From Lactuca virosa (Eukaryota; Streptophyta; Magnoliopsida; Asterales; Asteraceae), in assembly GCA_928212115.1 (NCBI GenBank), contig CAKMRJ010004445.1, positions 675,315 through 739,314 of the forward strand: a stretch of 64,000 bases of DNA, read 5' to 3'. A model generated the notes under the pieces. That model was not told the DNA's origin, searched no databases, and saw only the letters and a program-made list of their open reading frames with translations. Within the stretch, counting starts at the first letter, position 1. Every line of letters begins with the position of its first letter. Position numbers and translations under genes: made by a program. Positions 23,156 to 34,740 of the stretch are shown here, piece after piece.

Positions 23156-24740
23156 CTACTATGGCAGAAATTCAAGTTAGTTGATTTAAGGTCCTTAATA
23201 TAACACGCAATATGAAATATTAAGCCTAGGACCCAACACAATATTTTATAACTTGGAAGAGGGATGACGTAATCCAAGTTATAAAATATTTGAAGGTAGG
23301 CGAATGAAGATTCACCAATTTCCACCATGAAAAACGAAATAATTTATTAGGTTTTAATTGGATTTGAAACTCCTAGATAGCTTGAGATTCATTGAACTTT
23401 CAATGGCATGTTTCAATCTCGATTGTTCCCTCTTAAGTTTTGTGACTGGGATGCCGAGGATCACAAAACAAGGTGTGAATAACCATGCAAATATACTTGG
23501 TACCCATAATATTTACCCCTCCATCGATGTGTCGGTTAACCACACGCGCTCCATCGATACTATGATAAACATTAAGTTACCCTTTGCCGAGCTTGTTAAA
23601 TCCAGGTTAGTGTGTCGGTTAACCACACGCGCTCCACTAACGACTTAAGCAAAGTGCAAAGTGTAATTTAATGGGTTAGCACCAAATTCACATTTTCCTA
23701 AGTAACTAAGTTTGGAAATTTATAAAAGGTTTAGTTACTTAGTATTTATCATTAATACTTTTAATGAAGGTAGAATTATAGTCCTTGTCCTAACTTTTCG
23801 GCTAACGACCCTCCACCAGTCAAGGAAGTGGTGGGTGAGAGTGGACACCCATTAAACTGCCATTTTATAGGCAGTAACCTTATACCCCCCTTATAGACTG
23901 GCTTTGTGAATGAGACCTACTAATGGTAAGACTGGCATTGTTCTTATACATATATATATTATTAACTTATAATACTATAAAGTATAAGGGTTGAATTTTA
24001 ACATTTAAAATTCCAAGGTTTTAACTTGGAATTAGAGCATTCATGAGGGGAAACTTTACAAATTCCAAAACTTGAGGGCAAGTTTTGAACTATTCAAAAA
24101 CTTTTCAATTCCATAACTTATGTGTTTAAATTAGTTTTAATGAAAAACTCTTCAAATTCTATAACTTGAGGACAAGTTATGGAAGACTTTAAAACATTTA
24201 AAAATAAGACTCTCGATTTTTCATATCTTATGGAAATCTTATGAGTTTTAATAATCATAAATGTGACTTTTCATATAACTTGAGGACAAGTTACAAAGAC
24301 ACATATTATGAACAACTTTTAGATTAATTTGGATTGAAAACATATTATCACATAACTTTTCTATTAATCTAAATCAACTCATAAGAACAAGATAATTCAA
24401 ATCAAACACTCTTCATGTAATTAGCCTAACCATTAAACTAATACAAAAAATGAATCTATTGACAATTATCTATGAAATTGGATTATCATGAACATTACCA
24501 CATCAAAAACAGATTTACAAGTTCAAATACAACTTAGGTTAATGTTCCTAGTCCAATTCCAGCCAAAACCCTCGAAAGTATGTTGTCTGAGGGTCCAACT
24601 CGTCGAGTGCATGAACCAACTCGACGAGTTGGATGAATTTGCTCATGGACTCGTCGAGTCCCCTGTCCAGACAGCAAAAAATTCAATTTATTCAGCTTTT
24701 TTCATCAAATTGCATCAAGTATAAAAGAAAACAAGTCGGA
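23156..24740 (-). other. Non-coding leader of copia element 1
   Basis: This lies between the primer site and gag on the minus strand. It contains two copies of GGTTAACCACACGCGCTCCA (23534-23553 and 23617-23636), several tracts based on ACTTGAGGACAAGTTA, and the palindrome cluster at 24598-24660. The same organisation is seen in element 2 (26763-27330 plus 39803-40935). No gene seen. Confidence 0.6.
24598..24660. repeat. Cluster of three ACTCG-N-CGAGT palindromes in the copia leader
   Basis: ACTCGTCGAGT at 24598-24608, CCAACTCGACGAGTTGG at 24616-24632 (8-bp arms around one base) and GACTCGTCGAGTC at 24648-24660. In transcript sense they lie about 80-145 bases after the primer site. Element 2 has the matching cluster. 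Confidence 0.85.
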
Positions 24741-24752
24741 GCTCTGACACCA
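24741..24752 (-). promoter_or_regulatory. Primer binding site of copia element 1
   Basis: Minus-strand TGGTGTCAGAGC, one mismatch from the initiator-tRNA-Met complement TGGTATCAGAGC, lies five bases from the LTR end. Confidence 0.75.
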
Positions 24753-24757
24753 CTGAA

Positions 24758-25525
24758 TGGTTTTGAGCATTCTAACACTCCTAAGGTGTACATTAATCCT
24801 AAATACCTTGGATCTATGTTTTCTCTATTATACATGCAAATATCAATTTTCCAAGGTATTATTCTAACTAGCATAATATGAAGTACATATAATATAAATT
24901 CTAGTAGAATTACATACCTCTTTGTTGTAGCTTGATTCCATGGATCTTAAGAGCCTAGTGCCTCAAGTGTGACACCTCAAATGGTTCACAAAACATCACC
25001 AAGATCTTGGAATAACTTGAGAGAAAAGGTTCCTATGCTCAAATTGGCTAGCCCTCATATGTATACACACTAGTGTCAATGTCTTAACCCATGGGGTCCT
25101 TATATATTGTGGCTATTAGGGTTACACCATGTAACTCATGTCTTTCCATATTCTTCATGCTCCATGGGTTAAAACCTCCATGGAGTATCCATGGGTTACT
25201 CCATGGGTTTAGCCCAACATGAAGATCTATTGATCATAAGCCCACATATATAAGAATGAATGATTTACAGAATCAATCCCCATATATTTAATTAGTCTCC
25301 TTTTGATCACATAATTAATTCCAAATTAATTCTTGATCAATACTAATTAAATAATATGATTTCATATTAATATATTAGAACTTATAATATATTAACAAAT
25401 CATAAATATCTTTTTCTCACAAAAGTCTATCCAAATTGTTCAGATGCCATGCAACCCAAATGGACCATGCCAATAGGGTCAAGTACATACCAATTATAGT
25501 TATGGACTTAGACACTAATCCAACA
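24758..25525 (-). repeat. 5' LTR of copia element 1 (768 bp)
   Basis: Minus strand begins TGTTGGATTAGTGTC at 25525 and ends ..AAAACCA at 24758. It matches 14457-15131/18479-18546 and 40951-41716. It carries the unoccupied target of solo LTR B near 25450-25458. The exact left edge may be a few bases off. Confidence 0.88.
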
Positions 25526-26027
25526 TCAATTAGTCTTAATTTCCCAAAGACGAAAATTCTCATTCATCATACAATACCAGTTGCATGATTCCAATTTTTT
25601 GTCCAATTGAAACCTTACGTGGTGAGAATCTTTCCTTATTTGGTAATTCTCGACACTACCACAAACGAAGGAATCAAAATTCATATTGCTAACATAGAAA
25701 CATAGAAACATCAATTTTCACAAATATCATTGCAAAGAGATATAATAAAATAAAAACAAAATTTTATTTATTTATAAAATGTGGAAAAAATTTTCCTTAC
25801 AATGCAATTACAAATGAAAACTATGTTACTACATATTTCTGAGCAATCTATCATAACTCTTAAGCAGCAGCTCAAGAATCTGATCATCGAACCATGCGGT
25901 CGAAATCCATTTCTTCGCGATCAGACTCGGCTACTCTTCTTTTAAGCTTCCTTTGATTCTACAAAACATCAAAATGTAATTGCATTAAATCATGTATTAA
26001 GAATCTCCAAATAGGAACTTAATAGAG

Positions 26028-26762
26028 TTAGACAACGGACTTACCTGAAGTAGAGTCAATTATTTTGACTTTACCATCCTTGTGATCTTTCAGGTAAATA
26101 TGGCAGCTTCGCAACCAATGCCCCTTCTCTTGGCAATAGAAACATATGGACTCTTTTGGAATGGTACATGGGACTATCTCAGACATAGCCTTTCTCTTTA
26201 CCATTTGGTCAAGCGACTTGACCATGGTCGATCCCTTTCCATTGGAAAGAGAAAGCTTTTCTGGACTTCCGATGTTACCATTGTCAATGTCCATGGAAGT
26301 TTGGGGAGTAGATCTTCCAATCAAATTTGCTTTACCAGTGCACCAAATCATTGTTGATTCAGCAGCAACAAGCAAATATGTTCGATCAATAAGGGTCATG
26401 TCGTGATCTCCCATATATTAGTCCTTAAAGAACCTGCTATATGACTTAGGAAGTGATTGAAAAACCAAGTCAACAGCCAACTTCCTCGAGACTTCGACAC
26501 CCAGCTCTCCCAGCTTGTCAATATGTAACTTCATCTCCAAGACGTGAGCACATACAGACTTTCCTTCCTACCAATAGGGCTTTTAGTGACCTTGAACTTG
26601 TGGGTTAGGGAGAATTATTGGAGGAGGTGGATGAAGTGAAGTTCCACTACGGCACGAAGAAAGGATTAATCTTTCACCTTCATCGCCTTGTGGAAAATCA
26701 TTTTTATACAGAAAGTTTTTTCCAAAAGATTTGGGAAGACCACAGTTGTCTGAACTAGACAT
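26028..26762 (-). pseudogene. Copia gag of element 2, zinc knuckle intact
   Basis: Minus-strand ATG at 26762 gives MSSSDNCGLPKSFGKNF. The middle carries PPPPIILPNPQVQGH and then MKLHIDKLGELGVEV, typical of copia gag. The last 128 codons (26414-26028) are open and end with the canonical single knuckle CFYCQEKGHWLRSC. Two or three stops or frameshifts separate these pieces. Among copia relics here it is the best evidence for the superfamily. No pol follows before the element is cut at 25526. Confidence 0.8.
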
Positions 26763-27330
26763 CTACAAGGGAGAAATTCAAGTTAGTTGATTTAAGCCCT
26801 TAATATAACACCCAACATAAAATATTAAGGCTAGGACCCAACAAAATACTTTACAATTCGGAAGAGGGATGCCGTAATCCAAATTGTAAAATATTTGAAT
26901 GTAGGTAAATGGCGATTTACCAATTTCCACCATGAAAAACGAAATAAGTTATTAAGTTTTAATTGGTTTGAAATTCCTAGATCTTTTGAGATTCATTGAG
27001 TTTTTTCAATGACATGTTTAAATCTCGATTGTGCCCTTCAAGTTTGTGATTGAGATGCCGAGGATCACAAACAAGGTGTGAATAACCATGCAAATTAGTT
27101 TGGTAAATTTAGTGTTACAACCACCTAATCAAGGTGTCGGTTAACCACACACGCTCCATTGATCTATGATTAACATCAAGCTGCCCTTTGCCACGCACTG
27201 TCAGTCCCACGTTAGTGTGCCGGATAACCACACACGCCCCCATAACGACTTAACAAGGTGCAAAATGCAATTTCATGGGTTAGCACCAAATTCACATTTT
27301 CCTAAGTAACTAATATTGGGAATTTATAAG

Positions 27331-30300
27331 TGTCACAACTAGCGTTTTTGCTAGGAAATTCTATTCTCGTGTAATCATTCAACTATTGTAAAATATATAC
27401 TCTAAGAAAATATCACTCAATGCTCATTTAAATTCACCTTTCATGTTCAGCAAAGAGTCTAAAAACCCTAAGAATCCCGGTTTGAGTCCATATTGGACTA
27501 GGATTTCCTTATTGGGCCTCATGGACCAATAAGCATTCAATTCAACTAATTTGAGCTTGGAAACCCTATTTGGATTCTAAATGGACCCAATTCACAAATC
27601 TATAACATTTTGGACCATTTGGGCCTAGAATGATTCATTCTAACCCTGATGGGCCTTATTGGGCCATAACTAATCCAATTAACCCTAGTAAGCCATAAAC
27701 CCATTCTTTTATGCCAGTTTGGGTCGTGAACCATCTAATGAGCCCATTGGGCCGAAAAGTAATCATTTGGGCCTTATAATTTCGAGTAAAGACAAGTAAA
27801 GGCCCAAATTATTCCACCCCTTCTCCTAGCCCAAAATTCTCGGCCCATGAGTAAAAAAAAATAATGAAATGAGGGTTGACTTTGGTGGTGCCACCTCCAT
27901 ATCATTCACCATGTAACAAGGCAATAGTTTCTCATATTTCCATGCAAACTCATCTCACCCTCTCACTTCTTATTACATCAGTCGAGAGCAAAGACCACAC
28001 ACACACAAATACTTCATTTTCAAACACTCTCCAAACACTCTCAAAGATTATCCTTCTTCCTCCAAGATCTCGAAATTTTGCTAGAGTTCTAAGGATCTTC
28101 ATCAAGTATTTCCAATATTTGGTAAGTTATTATCAAACACAAACATCGCCTTTCATTTTAACATGAAAAACTCCTTCTTACATAGCTTTATTCCATGATC
28201 ACACCTTAGAAACTTCATAAGCTCGAAATCCACACAAGGAGCTAGCTAGAACCAAAAATCTCTTCACCGCTTCTTCAAAACCGAAACATCAAAGCAAAGG
28301 TGAGTTTATACCCCCTTTTTTGGTTTTCATATGATTTTTGGGGGAGAATGCAAGTAAAATGTGTAGATCTATGTGTTATATGCATGTCTTGTGTGATTTC
28401 TTAGTTTATTTTGTAAAAATGTGTTAGATCTTAACAAATCTTGACATTTAAGTAACATTGAGTAAAGATCCATGAACTAAGACACTTTATAAATTATATT
28501 ATCAAGTTAAAAGTGGTTATATGTTTAAGATATAAAAGTTTAAAACAAAAACCTTGTTAAGGGTCAAAATTGTCAAGAAAACAAAAGATAAGGGCAAAAA
28601 GTGACATTTATGTTTTTATAGGGATCAAACAGGTCCTACTTGTATAAAAATGGATTTTTATGATAAACATGCTTACCAAAGGGCCAAAAATGTAAATTTT
28701 AGCTTAATGGGCCAAATATTTGGGCCTCACGATTTTGGGCCCAAATTTGAGAAAAAAAAATGGAAGTTTTGGGATTAAAAATGTTATTTGACCAAAGTTT
28801 GAGTCATAAATGTAAATAAACCATATTTAGGGGTGAAAATAACATTTATTTCTAAATTGGACCAAAAATGTAACTTTTATCAAAATTGGGCCGAAAGTGT
28901 CAATTTTACAAACAAGGGGCTGGAAAATGAAATTTTCTACAAAACTGGGCCATAAATGTCAAAATATAAATTTATGGATTAAATCCGTGAATTTCTAAAC
29001 ATTTGGGACGAAATTACAAATTTTTATAAATTATGGACTAAAGTGTTATTTTACAAAACCTTGGGCCTTAATTGAAAATTTGAGGCTTACTGGCCAAAAA
29101 TGTCGTTTTTACAAAAGAGGACTTTTTATATTCAATTTGGTAAACCTCGAACTAAAACAAACAACAAAATAATAACAAATGGACGGAATGCAACGATAAC
29201 AATTTTATTGGGCCTAATATTCACGTTACATGGCCAACGGGCCTTAAGGGTCCATTCAAGTGTATATTGAGCCCAATATTTTTCCATGACATGTTTATTG
29301 GGCCTTGCGACCCATTTACATGTTAATTTGGGTCTGATCTATGGGTCACATGTTTGTTGGGCCTTGGTGGTCCACTTACATGCCTATAGGGCCCAAATTA
29401 CTCTTTTTACATGTTATTGGGCCTTTGTGGTCCATTTACATGTTAATTGGGCTTGGACTGAAATTCACATGCTTAGTAGATCATAATTATACCTTTGCAT
29501 AATCATTGAACTTCGTATACTTATATATGTACCTTTTGAATATGAAAACATACAACATACACGTAAACACTAAACATAGTACAAAAGGTTGAGAATCTAG
29601 TGAGACGTGTCGGTTGGCACCTCTGAGTGTACAATCGTAGCCTGTAGTTATAACCAGAGTTTCCTGGAGGGAGAGCAGGAGTTTGTGTATAGATCTATAC
29701 GGGGTGACCCTCCACGCCTTAGTTGTTCGCTACAGCTAGACTAGGCCAGTCTAGGGCGACAAAACCTTGAGCAAATACCAGCGTTTGGAAAAATGCCAAG
29801 ACGGGCAACCTAGTCATTATCATGCATGGTTATAATGGCTCATATAGAGATCCAATACCAATTTAACATTTCGGAGATTAACCCTTCGATTGTGTCAATA
29901 CAAAACAACTTATTTAACGATACAAGAACCTCGACATTGTTATAAATCAGAAAATATCAGATTTTCTGGGGAAATATTAATATACAATTATCACTTACTT
30001 ACAATACAAAGAAATCTAAACTACATTCATATATGTTACAACTATGAAATTCACGCATGCATTTATACTTGATTTTCACATCATTTTCAGACATTTTACA
30101 GAAAATATCGGATTTTCTGGGTTTTTACGAAAGATGCAAAGACTTTTATTCAAACATACTTATGAACTCACCAACATTATATATGTTGACCGTTTTCAAA
30201 ATAACTTGTATTCTCAGGTAATCGTTAAGCAAGAAGATTTACAAGTATGTATGGATTTATTTTGTGTAACATCACCCATCGGACAAATTAATACTTTGAA

Positions 30301-30465
30301 TTTATGTAATTTATAACAATGTACTTGATGTGAACAATGCTGGTTGTTATATGTAATGTTGGTGATGAATGTGTTATGTTTCATGTATATTCATTGTGAT
30401 GATAATTCAATTGTTAGTCACACGAGCCTCCGGGCGTTTCCGCCGTCTGGTTAGGGGGTGTGACA
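27331..30465 (+). repeat. 5' LTR of element C (3135 bp)
   Basis: Rich in TTGGGCC/GGCCCAA motifs, in two zones: 27500-27850 and 28640-29460. Donor-like GGTAAGT is at 28131-28137, GGTGAGTTTATACCCCC followed by a GGGGGAGAATGCAAGT block lies at 28299-28365, GTATAGATCTATAC at 29687-29700 and acceptor-like TTGTATTCTCAG ends at 30217. It ends GCGTTTCCGCCGTCTGG...GTGTGACA. No obvious TATA box. Several ORFs of 60-96 codons here follow the GGGCC repeats and are not treated as genes. Confidence 0.93.
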
Positions 30466-30468
30466 GGT

Positions 30469-30480
30469 TGGTATCAGAGC
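30469..30480 (+). promoter_or_regulatory. Primer binding site (initiator tRNA-Met) of element C
   Basis: TGGTATCAGAGC three bases after the LTR end. Confidence 0.9.
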
Positions 30481-30879
30481 AATGTTTATTGTGAACTAGC
30501 ATATCTAACCATACATGATATGTAACTATAAACACAATGGGACTAAATAACTCTGAACAAAACAAAAATTCCACACTTATGTGCGCATATTAGGATAATA
30601 ATCTAACAATATTTAATAAAGGCTTCTGGAGGAAATTGAACACTATGATTAAACCCGAGCAGTTATGTAGTCATATTAGGGATAAATATAGCCTGGTCAA
30701 CTATATTTATTCAGAATATGACCAACATGTTTTCGGGAGTAGTCGTAGCGGGAAATGAATCCAAAAGCCTACCTCACTCTCCAATAACTCTAGGGAACCC
30801 AAACCTAAATAATTAAAAACCTACTATAAGGGTAATTAAAATATGATCCATTTATGCACTCTCGTGCAGTCAGTATGAC

Positions 30880-31320
30880 TGGTTTTCCACCACCCCGAAG
30901 ATCCTTATTTTCCCAATCAGGGAAATAACGGATGGCTAGAAGAACCAGAGGAGGGGTCTGAAGAAAAACCCCGAAGGAGGCCCTGCCATGGGCCAGGAGG
31001 TGGGACCCGAAGTGGAACCGAAAGAGTATGTGGTAACTGATTACGAATATGGCGAATCTGACAAGGAGTTAGATGAAGGAAAGGACATTGAGGAGGCACG
31101 CAGTGAACCCCACCTATCGAAAGCCCCCTCAAATCCATGCACGGTTCAGAAGGGTGATACAGACCATCTACACTCTCTCGAGGAAGAAATAATCAGTCTC
31201 AAGCGTTAACTCTTTGCAACCGAAGCAAGGGCTGTATGAGCCGAGAAAAGGGTATAGGTAATCACCCAAGAGGCGAATGAAATGGCTGAACTCTTGATAC
31301 GCCAGCTCGACGATTGAGTG
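30880..31320 (+). pseudogene. Leader ORF upstream of gag in element C
   Basis: Pieces in shifted frames read DPYFPNQGNNGWLEEPEEGSEE, then VVTDYEYGESDKELDEGKD (open 30988-31209) and LHSLEEEIISLKR, followed by broken helix-like sequence to about 31320. The layout (tyrosine/asparagine-rich start, acidic middle, coiled-coil end) parallels the leader ORF of element A1 at the same distance from the primer site. No known domain recognised. Confidence 0.45.
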
Positions 31321-31736
31321 TCATCGTCATCACTATTTATGGGACTTGCTCTACTACTTGCTATATAGGTATCACTGTATGTGGAACAAGCCGTATCTCC
31401 TACTAATATTGTGTTTCTTCTAACGCATACCACCCTATGTACTATCAACTCTATATTTAAGTGATCACACTACTCATAGGGTCGTCATGCTGCCGGATTT
31501 TATATTACTCCATGTTCCGTTTGCCTTCTGGCAAATTTTCATCTATCAAAACAATTAGTATTAATGAAAAAATGCTTTATGTTTTATCATGATGTTGTTA
31601 ACTGCTATCTGTTGTATTTCTTGTTTTATGTAAATACGCGGAATTACTTAAACACACACTCGATACACCTAGCCTAGGGAATTCCAAACTCACAAAACAA
31701 TAGGCACTCAAAATCTTTCCGTTCCATGAAAGAAAG

Positions 31737-32951
31737 ATGCCTCAAAGGCCCAACCGTGGAAAAAACGCAACACCAACCCCGCCGGAAATAAACTCGGTTG
31801 CATTCCAGGCAGCAGTGTCCGCTGCGGTCACTGCAGCACTTGCACAGATTTGCAATGGAAACAACGGAGAAGGCAACAGACAGGGAACCGGAAGCACAAA
31901 TCAAGGAACAAACCACGGAGCCGCACGAACATGCACCTACAAGGACTTCACCAACGCCAAACCTCGAACCTTTAATGGGACAGGAGGCGTAATAGCTCTG
32001 AAGCGAGGGATCAAGAAAGTAGAATTCGTTTTTGAAATATGCGGGTGTCCAGATGAGTGTAAGGTCAAGTTCGCAGCCTGCACATTCATTGATCAATCCC
32101 TCTCCTGGTGGAATGGCCACGTAGAGGCCATGACACTCCCGGTGGCGAACGCAATGCCCTGGGAAGAGCTTAAGGAGATGATGTTGGCAGAATACTGTCC
32201 TGGAGGTGAGATTTAGAAGATGGAACAAGAGTTGTGGAACCTCACGGTTCAAAACTCCAATATCGATGCATACATATCCAGGTTTAGTGAGCTATCTCTT
32301 GTGTGTCCCGGAATGATCACCTTAGAAGGGAAAAGATTGAGAGGTTTATCTAGGGATTGACTGCACCTATCCAAGGGAATGTCATTGCGGAAAACCCTAA
32401 GATGTTTGATAGCGCCAAGAGACTGGCCAAGAAATTGTATGATCATGGCAATAAGAAGGGTGCCAAAACAGTGGAAGCGGAGGTTAAGAAGGAAGAATAG
32501 AGCAAGAAAGGGAGAAACAACAAGCTAAAGGGAAACAAAACTCGGAATCATCTAAGAAGCAACAAACTGTGACTATCCATGCTACAACTCAAGCTAACAC
32601 CACACCACATGCTCCAGCCTCATCCAGGCCAAATGCTTCAAAGCAGTACTGAGGAAATCTCCCCAAGTGTAACAAATGCAACTTCCACCATCACGGGGAA
32701 TGCAGAGAGATGATTTGCACAAGGTGCAACCGGAAGGGCCATACATCAATGTATTGTAGGGCTCAGCTTCAAGAAAACCAGATGACAAACAACAAGAACA
32801 ACAACAATGACGATGACGACAACAATAACAACAACACCAATATTGGGGCCAGTTATACCTATTACAGATGTGAGTTCAAACCGGGCATTTCAGGCGAAAT
32901 TGCCCCAACGCAAACAATCAGGGGGCAGGAGCAGCAGGGAGAGTGCTGACA
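31737..32951 (+). pseudogene. gag of element C, broken
   Basis: ATG at 31737 gives MPQRPNRGKNATPTPPEINSV, then an alanine-rich helix and the capsid signatures TCTYKDFTNAKPRTFNGTGG and SLSWWNGHVEAM. The first frame ends at TAG 32214-32216, where the paralogue reads a glutamine. Further breaks are a frameshift near 32335, a TAG near 32498 and a TGA near 32650. Nucleocapsid shows CNKCNFHHHGEC and the knuckle CTRCNRKGHTSMYC. An asparagine/aspartate repeat (NNKNNNNDDDDNN) near 32790-32840 replaces the usual second-knuckle spacer, and the second knuckle is degraded. Confidence 0.85.
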
Positions 32952-33490
32952 ATGGGTCAGGGTGAAGCAGTGCAGGACCCAGCAGTTGTCAGCGGTACGT
33001 TCCTACTTAACAACACATACGCATACATCTTATTCGATAGTGGGGTGGAGCGAAGCTTCGTTAGTAATAAATTCATATACTTTCTAAATCAACAACCCTA
33101 GAAGCTCAACGAAGACTTCATGGTGGAAATGGCTAATGGGAAAACTGAATCAACCAAAGATATCTATATAGGATACACGTTAACACTAAACAACCACTCT
33201 TTCGAAATAAATTTGATGCCAGTAAATATTAGAAGTTTTGATGTGATCATCGGCATGGATTGGTTAAGCCCCCATCATGCCAACATTATGTGTCACGAGA
33301 AGGTCGTTCGCCTTCATCTTCCTAATAACGAAACCCTAATAATTTACGGAGATAAACCCGGTGCAAACCTTCGCCTTATCTCATGTATCAAGGCACAAAA
33401 GTGTCTACAAAAGAATAACTACGCATTCCTTGCTCACGTGGTGGATAAAACCGAAGAGGAAGCGAACAAACATTCCAGTGGTATGTGACT
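32952..33490 (+). pseudogene. Aspartic protease region of element C
   Basis: It opens MGQGEAVQDPAVVSGTF. The active site reads ILFDSGVERSF near 33028, with valine where alanine is usual after DSG. A TAG near 33102 interrupts, and the frame then runs from 33120 with FDVIIGMDWLSPHHA. A frameshift near 33465 precedes the RT linker. Confidence 0.82.
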
Positions 33491-34740
33491 TACAGGATGT
33501 GTTTCCAGAAGAACTTCTGGGAATACCCCCATAACGACAAATCGAATTCCGAATCGACCTAGAGCCTGGAGCCACCCCAATCGCCAAATCACCCTATAGG
33601 TTGGCTCCTGCTGAAATGCAAGAATTTTCAAGCCAACTAAGTGAACTCTTGAATAAAGGATTCATAAGACTAAGCTTCTCTCCATGGGGAGCTCCGGTTC
33701 TTTTCGTTAAAAAGAAAGACGGACCCTTCAGGATGTGCATCGACTATAGGGAATTAAATAAGCTCACCATCAAAAACCGGTACCCACTTCCACAAATCGA
33801 TGATCTATTTGACCAGCTTCAAGGGGCTACTTACTTTTCAAAGATAGATCTGAGATCTGGTTATCATCAACTCAAAGTCTGAGATGAGGACATTGCTAAG
33901 ACTGCCTTCCGAACTCGTTAAGGTCATTACGAATTCGTCGTGATGCCCTTCGGTCTAACAAATGCCCCCGCTGCATTTATGGACCTCATGAATCGAGTCT
34001 GTCGCCCATTCCTTGACAAATTTGTGATCGTTTTCATCGATGATATCTTCGTATACTCTCGAAGCAAAGAAGAGCATAATCAACATCTCCGACAAATCTT
34101 GAAGACCCTTCGAGCTGAAAAGTTGTATGTGAAACTCTCCAAGTGTGAGTTTAGGCTCTACAGTGTAAATTTCTTAGGGCATGTTGTCAACAAGGAAGGA
34201 ATCCATGTAGATCCCTCCAAATTCAAGGTCATTGAAGGATGGGCAGTTCCGACAACACCAACAAAAATTCGCCAACCCTTGGGTCTAGCAGGCTACTACC
34301 AAAGATTTATTCAGAACTTTTCCAGACCTTGAAGCAAGCCCTCTGTAGTGCTCCAGTGCTATCCTTACCGGAGGGAATCGAAGACTTCATAGTTTACTGT
34401 GATGCTTCGAATCAAGGTTTAGGTTGTGTCCTTATGCAACGCGGGAAGGTAATTGCATATGCATCCAGAAAACTGAAAACACATGAAGTAAATTATACCA
34501 CACATGATCTCGAACTGGGGGCGGTGGTCTTTGCCTTGAAAATTTGGAGGCACTACCTATATGGTACCAAGTGCACCATCTTTACAGACCACAAGAGCCT
34601 CCAGCACATTCTAAATCAAAAGGAGCTAAACATGAGGCAGCGGAGATCGGTTGAGCTGTTAAATGATTACGAGTGTGAGATCAAATATCATCCAGGCAAG
34701 GCTAACGTGGTAGCCGATGCCCTGAGCCGAAAGGAGTATT
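33491..34740 (+). pseudogene. Reverse transcriptase and RNase H of element C
   Basis: Linker FPEELLGIPP meets TAA at 33533. RT then runs from 33601 (MAPAEMQEFSSQLSELLNKG) through FVKKKDGPFRMCIDYREL and FSKIDLRSGYHQL. TGA near 33882 and TAA near 33919 follow. The palm VMPFGLTNAPAAFMD and catalytic VFIDDIF near 34030 are intact. About 90 bp are lost at the RT/RNase H junction near 34320 with a frame change. RNase H shows YCDASNQGLGCVL, HDLELGAVVFALKIW, FTDHKSLQHI and NVVADALSRKE. Confidence 0.88.

Larger units (their letters stand above)
14457..25525 (-). mobile_element. Decayed Ty1/copia-type element 1 (minus strand), interrupted on the left
   Basis: On the minus strand the order is 5' LTR (24758-25525), primer site, 1.6-kb leader, gag relic, degenerate remainder, polypurine tract (18547-18559), 3' LTR (18546 leftward). 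The 3' LTR is split by solo LTR B and cut at 14457 by the family A array; its last piece lies beyond the window. LTRs begin TGTTGGATTAGTGTC, and the CCAAGCGGGAGAC tract before one is a copia-style polypurine tract. Gag has the single zinc knuckle of Ty1/copia. The right LTR edge is followed by mid-element sequence of another copy of the same family. Confidence 0.8.

Noticed and set aside
29286..29486. ORFs rich in Leu/His/Gly in LTR C (also near 38240 and 38561)
   Set aside because: Generated by the repeated TTGGGCC-type motifs; the frames are not shared consistently between LTR copies as a protein would be.
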